Shown here piece after piece: positions 58,877-64,000 of a stretch of DNA of 64,000 bases. Under the pieces are notes generated by a model. That model saw only the letters and a list, made by a program, of their open reading frames with translations. It had not been told where the DNA came from and made no database searches. The translations under genes and the position numbers were made by a program. Each line of letters opens with the position of its first letter. The stretch's first letter is position 1. Where the stretch lies: the NCBI GenBank assembly GCA_009777845.1, contig WRLD01000012.1, positions 1 through 64,000 on the forward strand. Direction: 5' to 3'. The DNA comes from Defluviitaleaceae bacterium (GTDB lineage: Bacteria > Bacillota > Clostridia > Lachnospirales > WQUN01).

Positions 58877-61075
58877 TCACCTTCCCCTATCATACCCCTC
58901 CACCATCTCCAAAAACCCACGCCGATGTCCATGCTCGTCACTTCCTATACTATCATTCGCCATAGAAATAACAAGCGGAATTGTCGCTGTTCTATTGTGT
59001 TCCGAGCTACGCAGTATATGGCCGAACGCCGCCACTGCCGCCGCAAAGGTAAATTCGCTTGTGTTGCTTGTCAAAATTCGTTCCGTGCCTGCGGGGACTT
59101 CCACCAGACGGCTTGTCGCCTCGCCTGGGTTATGGTAGCGAATACGCACGTTAAACAAATCGCCGACCGCCCTTTCGCGTAGCTTTAGCTCGAACATGAT
59201 TACGAGGTCAGAGCCTACGCCCACCTCGCCCGCGTCGCGGCTGTCGTCGTCAAAATGGCGGTTGTCCATGGTGCGGTTTTCGTAGCCGATTAGGCGGTAG
59301 GATTCCACCCTGTCGGCGTTAAACACTATTTGCGAGCGTACTTCTTCGGCAATCACAAACAAATTTGACGTTAATTCTTCCACAAATATTTTTCGGGCGG
59401 CACGCAAATTGTCAATGTAATGATACGCTCCATTTCCGTTTCGCGCAACTGTTTCCATTGTCGAGCTAGTGTAATTTCCTACGCCAACGCCCAAAATTGT
59501 CATGTGAATGCCCTTGCCGCGCTGCTCGTTCATCATGCGCTCCAGCTGCTCCACCGAGGACACGCCCACGTTAAAATCGCCGTCCGTGGCAAGAATTATG
59601 CGGTTATTCATTTCGCTGTTAAAATTCTTGTTGGCAAGCTCGTACGCCTTTGTAATGCCCGGGCCGCCCGCTGTGCTTCCATTTGCTTCCAAGGAATTGA
59701 TAGCGTTCATTATTTTTTCATATTCGTTGCCGCGAACGGAATCAAGCAAAACCTCCGCGCTTCCTGCGTACGTAACCACGGAAACAATATCACGCGCGTT
59801 TAGGGTTTCCACCAAAACGCCAAACGCTTCCTTTAAAAGAGGCAGTCTGTTGGCAGGCGACATAGAGCCTGAGGTGTCAATCAAAAACGTAAGATTGTTG
59901 CCAGGCAGCTCGTCGCGGCTTATGTCCTGCGCCTTTACCCGCACAAAGGCAAGGTGTCTGTCCGCGTTAAACGGCGACCGCCCAACCTCTGTATACACCG
60001 CGAACGGCGAGCCTGTAGCCTGCAAAGGGGTATCGTAAGTAAAATAGTTAAGCATTTCCGCCACGCGAACAGCATCAGACGGCGGCCGCGAGCCGCTACT
60101 GATGTACCGCGAAATCGTGCCGTACGAAGCCGTGTCAATCTGTAGCGTAAACGAAACGGCGGTTTCCTCCGCGGTAGAAACAACCGCATTTTCTACAATG
60201 GGAATGTAGCGTTCGGTGTTGTGGAAAAATTGCTCTTGTTCCCTGTTGTGGTAGGGCGGTGCTTCCATTATGCCGAAGTCGGCGCGTGAGGCGTAGTCGT
60301 AGGAGAACTCCAATTCAATTGACGGTGCGGAGGGTGCGGCAGGGGCAGGGGGTGCCATTAGTATGGGGGATTCGCCGTCTGCTTGGTCTGGTGGGGGTGA
60401 CATGGGTATATATGAATCACCTTGTGGTGGGGCTTCCATGGGAACGACATCAGAAGCGGAGGACGGATATGATGTGGGTGCGGGTGTAGGCATGGGGGAG
60501 GGTGTGGCGGTAGTGTAGGACGGTGTGGTAGCGGTGTTGGGGGAAAGGCTAGGCTCGCGGCTAGAGGAGGTCATTGTACCGTTGGTTTCGGCTCTTGTTA
60601 CAATGCCTGCACTCTCTATACCAGTTTCGGTTACGGTTTCAGTTGTGGTTGTGGTGTCGGTTGTAGTTGTAGTTGTAGTTTTGGGTTCGGTTTCATCTTC
60701 GGGCAAGGGGCGTATACATATTTCGAGGTCATCGTTATCAAGTATGTTATTGTCGGTTTCGCTGTCCATGGGTATGATGTTGCTTATTTCGTTGTACGCG
60801 GTTTCGTTGCCGTCCTCTATAGCTAGGGCTAACGGCATTTCATTGAGTTCAACCTCGCCAACAGCAAGCGAGGGTTCAGAGGTCGAGGCTTGCCCCTGTC
60901 CGCCAGATAAATCCCCACTCGGAGCTACAGCCTCGCCGCTACTTTCTGTTTGCATACTAGATTGACCAACAGCGCCCTGCGGCTCTTGTGTAGTTTCATT
61001 TTGGCTACTACATGCCCCAAACGGCACTAATAGCACAAAAAGCAGCATTACAAAATACATTCTTGTCGCTTTCAT
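58877..61075 (-). CDS. VWA-domain lipoprotein (YfbK-like)
   Basis: A 732-residue protein. Signal peptide and lipobox PFGAC at about residue 22, then a long low-complexity region rich in Thr, Pro, Ser and Glu (about 25-250). A YfbK-type N-terminal domain (LQIDTASYGTISRYI, about 320-365) is followed by a VWA domain with an intact MIDAS (FLIDTSGSMSP, a Thr in NGSTAGGPG and LATDGDFNVG) and a C-terminal domain that ends normally (ILRSSEHNRTATIPLV). It is expected to bind a metal-dependent protein ligand at the cell surface. AGGAGG lies upstream of the ATG. Preceded by the shared leader element. Confidence 0.92.
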   Translation of the reverse strand: MKATRMYFVMLLFVLLVPFGACSSQNETTQEPQGAVGQSSMQTESSGEAVAPSGDLSGGQGQASTSEPSLAVGEVELNEMPLALAIEDGNETAYNEISNIIPMDSETDNNILDNDDLEICIRPLPEDETEPKTTTTTTTDTTTTTETVTETGIESAGIVTRAETNGTMTSSSREPSLSPNTATTPSYTTATPSPMPTPAPTSYPSSASDVVPMEAPPQGDSYIPMSPPPDQADGESPILMAPPAPAAPSAPSIELEFSYDYASRADFGIMEAPPYHNREQEQFFHNTERYIPIVENAVVSTAEETAVSFTLQIDTASYGTISRYISSGSRPPSDAVRVAEMLNYFTYDTPLQATGSPFAVYTEVGRSPFNADRHLAFVRVKAQDISRDELPGNNLTFLIDTSGSMSPANRLPLLKEAFGVLVETLNARDIVSVVTYAGSAEVLLDSVRGNEYEKIMNAINSLEANGSTAGGPGITKAYELANKNFNSEMNNRIILATDGDFNVGVSSVEQLERMMNEQRGKGIHMTILGVGVGNYTSSTMETVARNGNGAYHYIDNLRAARKIFVEELTSNLFVIAEEVRSQIVFNADRVESYRLIGYENRTMDNRHFDDDSRDAGEVGVGSDLVIMFELKLRERAVGDLFNVRIRYHNPGEATSRLVEVPAGTERILTSNTSEFTFAAAVAAFGHILRSSEHNRTATIPLVISMANDSIGSDEHGHRRGFLEMVEGYDRGR

Positions 61076-61131
61076 AATTTTCCTCCTGTTTTTAGCTCGC
61101 CCTCGGCGATTTTTAATGTGCAGTTTTGCAC
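61076..61131 (-). promoter_or_regulatory. Conserved 5' leader with tandem hairpins (best copy)
   Basis: On the minus strand: GTGC-aaaact-GCAC (61118-61131), ATTAAAAA, TCGCC-GAG-GGCGA (61097-61109), GCTAAAAACA, then GGAGG 6 nt before the ATG. It is nearly identical in order and spacing to the copies at 7829 and 31583. Confidence 0.65.
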
Positions 61132-61199
61132 GACTTTAGTGCTTCACACATATAAACCGTAAAGGGGAGGGAAACATTACAGGTGTAATTAAAAAAAGT

Positions 61200-61460
61200 T
61201 GGAACGCAGGTTTTAAAGGCACGGCACGCGGATTTACGCGGATTTAACGGATTTTCGCGGATTCGTTCTCGCTTTTATTAAAAATTAACGGAACTCGGAT
61301 TACGTGGATTTTTATTTTCACGGATTTTAAAGGCAATTGAACGCGGATTTCGCGGATTTTGTCCGCGTAAACTACTAAACGGCGATATATTTTCTCGCGA
61401 GCCAATCCGCACAATCCGCGTAAATCCGTTAAATCCGTGTTATAACACACTTTTTTACGT
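61200..61460. repeat. Family A arrays
   Basis: Two nested half-arrays (61212-61262 and 61300-61350) and an inverted return set (61403-61445, ending GTTAAATCCGTGTTATAAC). The phrase AACGGCGATATATTTT also occurs in the 40.9 kb array. Confidence 0.8.
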
Positions 61461-61468
61461 CCGTACTT

Positions 61469-61622
61469 CTGCTGTGCCTCTCGCCCTCTGTGCCTCTGTG
61501 CCTCTGTGCCTCTGTGTGAAAATCTTTTTGACAAATAAAAAAACTTAGGTAAAGTGTAAAGCCTCGTTCTCTAGTTTAAAAGAATTTTCACACAGAGGCA
61601 CAGAGGGAGCGTGGCACAGCAG
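61469..61622. repeat. Family C inverted-repeat element
   Basis: About 154 bp. Left end CTGCTGTGCC with three GCCTCTGTG units, core TTTTTGACAAATAAAAAAAC, right end GAGGGAGCGTGGCACAGCAG. This is the cleanest copy. Confidence 0.8.
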
Positions 61623-61676
61623 GCATTGAACACGGATTTAAATATTGCGTTTGTTGTGGGGATTTGCAGGTTTTTT

Positions 61677-62600
61677 GTAGGGGACGGATTTATCCGTCCC
61701 GAGATACGCACGTTCTACAATTCGGGGCAGGTAACGTCCATTAACGCAGAGCGTGACAACCTCGGGACGGATAAATCCGTCCCCTACAAAAACCGTTACC
61801 GTGTCCGTTGATACGCAAATTGCGTGGTTTTTTATTTACGCAGATTTTAAAGGCATAGAACGCAGATTTAAATATTGTGTTTGTTGTGGATATTTGCAGG
61901 TTTTTTGTAGGGGACGGATTTATCCGTCCCGAGGTACGCACGTTCGCCAATTCGTGGCAGATAACGCCCATTAACGCAGAGCTAGGCAACCTCGGGACGG
62001 ATAAATCCGTCCCCTACTGCGTTCGTTAATTTGGGGTGGAGTGGTGCGTGGGTAGGGTAAATGGCGGTACGAATTGTAGGGGACGGATTTATCCGTCCCG
62101 AGGTACGCACGTTCGTCAATTCGTGGCAGGTAAACGTCCATTAACGCAGAGCGTGGCAAACTCGGGACGGATAAATCCGTCCCCTACGTCCGTCACGGTA
62201 TTCATGCGTTCGTTAATTTGGAGTGGTACGTGGGTAGGGTAAATGGCGGTACGAATTGTAGGGGACGGATTTATCCGTCCCGAGGTACGCACGTTCGTCA
62301 ATTCGGGGCAGGTAACGTCCATTAACGCAGAGCGTGGTAACCTCGGGACGGATAAATCCGTCCCCTACAAAAACCGTTACAGTGTCCGTTGATACGCAAA
62401 TTGCGTGGTTTTTTATTTACGCGGATTTTAAAGGCAATGAAACGCGGATTTAAATATTGCGTTTGTTGTGGGGATTTGCAGGTTTTTTGTAGGGGACGGA
62501 TTTATCCGTCCCGACCCCTGCGCGTTCGCCAATTTGCGGCGAGTTACGTCCTGTCAATTTGGTGCGTGACAACCTCGGGACGGATAAATCCGTCCCCTAC
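61677..62600. repeat. Cluster of five family B elements
   Basis: Copies at 61677-61787, 61907-62017, 62076-62187, 62258-62368 and 62489-62600, each 111-112 bp. The spacers are also related: 61788-61906 matches 62369-62488, and 62024-62075 matches 62211-62257. The cluster therefore grew by segmental duplication of spacer plus element. It contains no supported gene. The last copy provides the stop codon of the next gene. Confidence 0.9.
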
Positions 62601-63652
62601 AAAAACCTACCTGCCAACGCAACCAACTCCTGCTCGTCACTAGCGGTAGTAAGCACAAGCTGTAAGCCGTCTAAGTCAAAGAACAAGATACTGTGCGTGC
62701 TTTCGCTACGCATAAAGGCTGGGCGTTCGTTAATCAAAATCTGCCTAAACTCTCCGCCAGTGCTGTCATAAATGGGTTCACCTGCAAGCACAGCTATGCT
62801 GTTCCCCAAATCGCTCTCTAGGTGAAAAATGGTTATCTCGCCGTCATAGTCCGTGCTGATTATTTTCCAGCCCTCGGGCAAGGCGTAGCCAAGAAGCATA
62901 ATATCCCAAGTTTCCTGCGGTTCGGCGTGTGTTTCGGGCTGTTCGGCGTGCGGCTCTGGCGGTTGCTCGGCTTGCGGCTCTAGCTGTATCTCCTGCGGCG
63001 GCTCTGATTGCGGCTCTATTTCTGCGTGCCTTTCTTCCTCGCCTACCTCGCCCAACATCTCGCGAGCCGCGCCTATTTCGTACACCTCGTCCACTTCGGA
63101 TAACACCCCGCGAGCCAAGTCCATTTCATACACCTCGTCCGCCTCAACCAACACCTCACGAGCCGCACCAATTTCATACACCTCGTCCGCCTCCGCTACC
63201 CGCATTTCTTCCATCACCATATCATCTACCACCACATTACCATCTACCACCACATTATCCCCCACCAAAGAATTATCCACAACCAAAGGCACACTCATAT
63301 CCTGCATATCCTGCTCCCTATTCCTAAAGAAGCTAGTAAAATCAAAAAGCGTATTAGCCAAATAAAGCACAAGCAAAATAGAGGCCACCATTAGCCCACG
63401 AGAAGCCAAGCCCCTAGTAAGCCCGCGTTTTTCGCTTGCTCGTTCACGCAATAACGCCACCTGCATTTTTCCGTTAAGCAATTGCTCGTCAAAGCCCTCA
63501 GGAAAGCCCTCCGCGGCCTCGTCCGCCTCACGCAAAAGCTGCGCCTCACGCAAAAGCTGCGCTTCACGCAAAAGCTCCTCGCCCTCCGCCTTCGCATATT
63601 CCACGGCGAGCGATTTCAATAATTTTTCGTCTGGATAATGCTTCATTATCAC
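62597..63652 (-). CDS. Membrane anti-sigma factor-like protein with DUF4367-like C-terminus
   Basis: A 351-residue protein. A cytoplasmic N-terminus with a repeated LLREAQ unit (about 25-45) leads to one membrane helix (GLMVASILLVLYLANTLF, about 85-103). Then comes a Glu-rich low-complexity region with a threefold [EV]-D-E-V-Y-E-[IM] unit (about 150-215) and a C-terminal domain (LPEGWKIISTDYDGEITIFH) of the DUF4367 type. The GTG at 63652 overlaps the sigma gene stop (GTGA), and AAGGA lies 6 nt upstream; ATG at 63646 is an alternative. Its TAG stop is the TAG of a family B end (GTAGGGG). Likely the cognate anti-sigma factor. Confidence 0.8.
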   Translation of the reverse strand: MIMKHYPDEKLLKSLAVEYAKAEGEELLREAQLLREAQLLREADEAAEGFPEGFDEQLLNGKMQVALLRERASEKRGLTRGLASRGLMVASILLVLYLANTLFDFTSFFRNREQDMQDMSVPLVVDNSLVGDNVVVDGNVVVDDMVMEEMRVAEADEVYEIGAAREVLVEADEVYEMDLARGVLSEVDEVYEIGAAREMLGEVGEEERHAEIEPQSEPPQEIQLEPQAEQPPEPHAEQPETHAEPQETWDIMLLGYALPEGWKIISTDYDGEITIFHLESDLGNSIAVLAGEPIYDSTGGEFRQILINERPAFMRSESTHSILFFDLDGLQLVLTTASDEQELVALAGRFL

Positions 63653-64000
63653 TCGCCGTCCTTTCCGAAGTTTTTCGCCATGCCAAGCAGCCTTTTCTTA
63701 GCCCTATGCAAACGAACAGTGACGTTATTCTCGGTCGTGTTCAGAATTTGGGCTATTTCCTTATGCGGCAAATCGTGGGCGTATTTTAACAAAAACACTG
63801 CGCGCATTTCCTCGCTTAGTCGGTCAACCATTTCCACCGCGCGCGCCGCCTCGTCCCGCTCGGAAACGGCTTCCTCCAGATTGAAGCTGTCCGCGCGCTC
63901 GTGTTCGCTGTCTAGCGGAATTTGCACGAGCTTGTTTTTTTTGTTATACAAATCAATGGCGGTATTTTTTACAATTGTTACCAAAAATGATGCCGTCTGC
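63649..64000 (-). CDS. ECF sigma factor, 5' partial
   Basis: The frame is open to the window end, so the N-terminus is missing. Visible parts are the end of region 2 (TASFLVTIVKNTAIDLYNKK) and region 4 with LSEEMRAVFLLKYAHDLPHK and the helix-turn-helix EIAQILNTTENNVTVRLHRA. Region 4 binds the -35 element. It ends in a 4-nt overlap with the anti-sigma-like gene, the usual ECF operon layout. The regulon cannot be read from this window. Confidence 0.92.
   Translation of the reverse strand, partial: QTASFLVTIVKNTAIDLYNKKNKLVQIPLDSEHERADSFNLEEAVSERDEAARAVEMVDRLSEEMRAVFLLKYAHDLPHKEIAQILNTTENNVTVRLHRAKKRLLGMAKNFGKDGE

Noticed and set aside
61677-62600. CRISPR array
   Set aside because: Units are 111-112 bp palindromic elements, and the intervals between them are also repeats of each other, not unique 30-40 bp spacers. 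No cas gene is present.

Overview
The window looks like a chromosomal segment of an anaerobic, motile, spore-former-related Bacillota (Clostridia, probably Lachnospirales or a neighbouring order). The reasons are strong AGGAGG-type ribosome binding sites, frequent TTG and GTG starts, a Bacillus SigD-type promoter before flagellin, Gram-positive-style lipoproteins, a SpoIID-like cell-wall protein, many SpoIIAA/RsbV (STAS), RsbW-like and RsbU-like proteins, and a TxpA/RatA-like type I toxin locus. Taxonomy is inferred from gene content only.

Layout. 0-5 kb (+): the 3' part of a subtilisin-like protease with leucine-rich repeats, an iron alcohol dehydrogenase and the Mn exporter mntP. 5-14.4 kb (-): a nucleotidyltransferase, a chemotaxis transducer behind a tRNA-Arg, an IS630 remnant, a related lipoprotein/membrane-protein pair, recQ and a YvlD-like membrane protein. 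15.4-21.6 kb (+): a small flagellar export cluster (fliQ-fliR-flhB between two accessory genes), a candidate type I toxin-antitoxin locus, then flagellin. 21.7-28.8 kb (+): serC-serA-DUF1015, followed by a dehydratase / epimerase / sugar-transferase trio that could make and load the first sugar of a surface glycan. 28.8-43.7 kb (+): partner-switching signalling genes interleaved with secreted lipoproteins (alkaline phosphatase, Xaa-His dipeptidase), including a MATE-ATPase fusion and a STAS-kinase fusion. 43.7-50.5 kb: miaA, murA, a CPBP protease, a pseudo-receiver regulator, a degenerate anti-sigma-like ATPase and a VanX-like dipeptidase. 50.8-64 kb: lipoprotein, GH9 glycosidase, MscS channel, XRE/S24 regulator, a His-rich peptidoglycan-binding protein, a RelE/HigB-like toxin with an unusual 58-residue partner, a VWA lipoprotein, and an anti-sigma/ECF sigma pair cut by the window end.

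Almost every intergenic gap is filled by a mosaic of dispersed palindromic repeats. I name five families here: A (imperfect GCGGATTT/AATCCGC arrays), B (about 111 bp, paired GTAGGGGACGG palindromes), C (about 150-165 bp, CTGCTGTGCC ends), D (GGTGGGAAT..CGAAGCC with a GGGGC-N3-GCCCC hairpin) and E (GTTGTCTAAG hairpin). Some lie inside or at the ends of coding sequences: two in-frame in an acetyltransferase, one forming the murA C-terminus, and one supplying a stop codon.

The most interesting signals are: (1) the type I toxin locus near 19.4-19.9 kb, whose Shine-Dalgarno and AUG are separated by a 99-nt hairpin; (2) a shared 5' leader with a TCGCC-N3-GGCGA hairpin before five unrelated genes; (3) repeat-into-gene insertions; (4) the partner-switching fusions.
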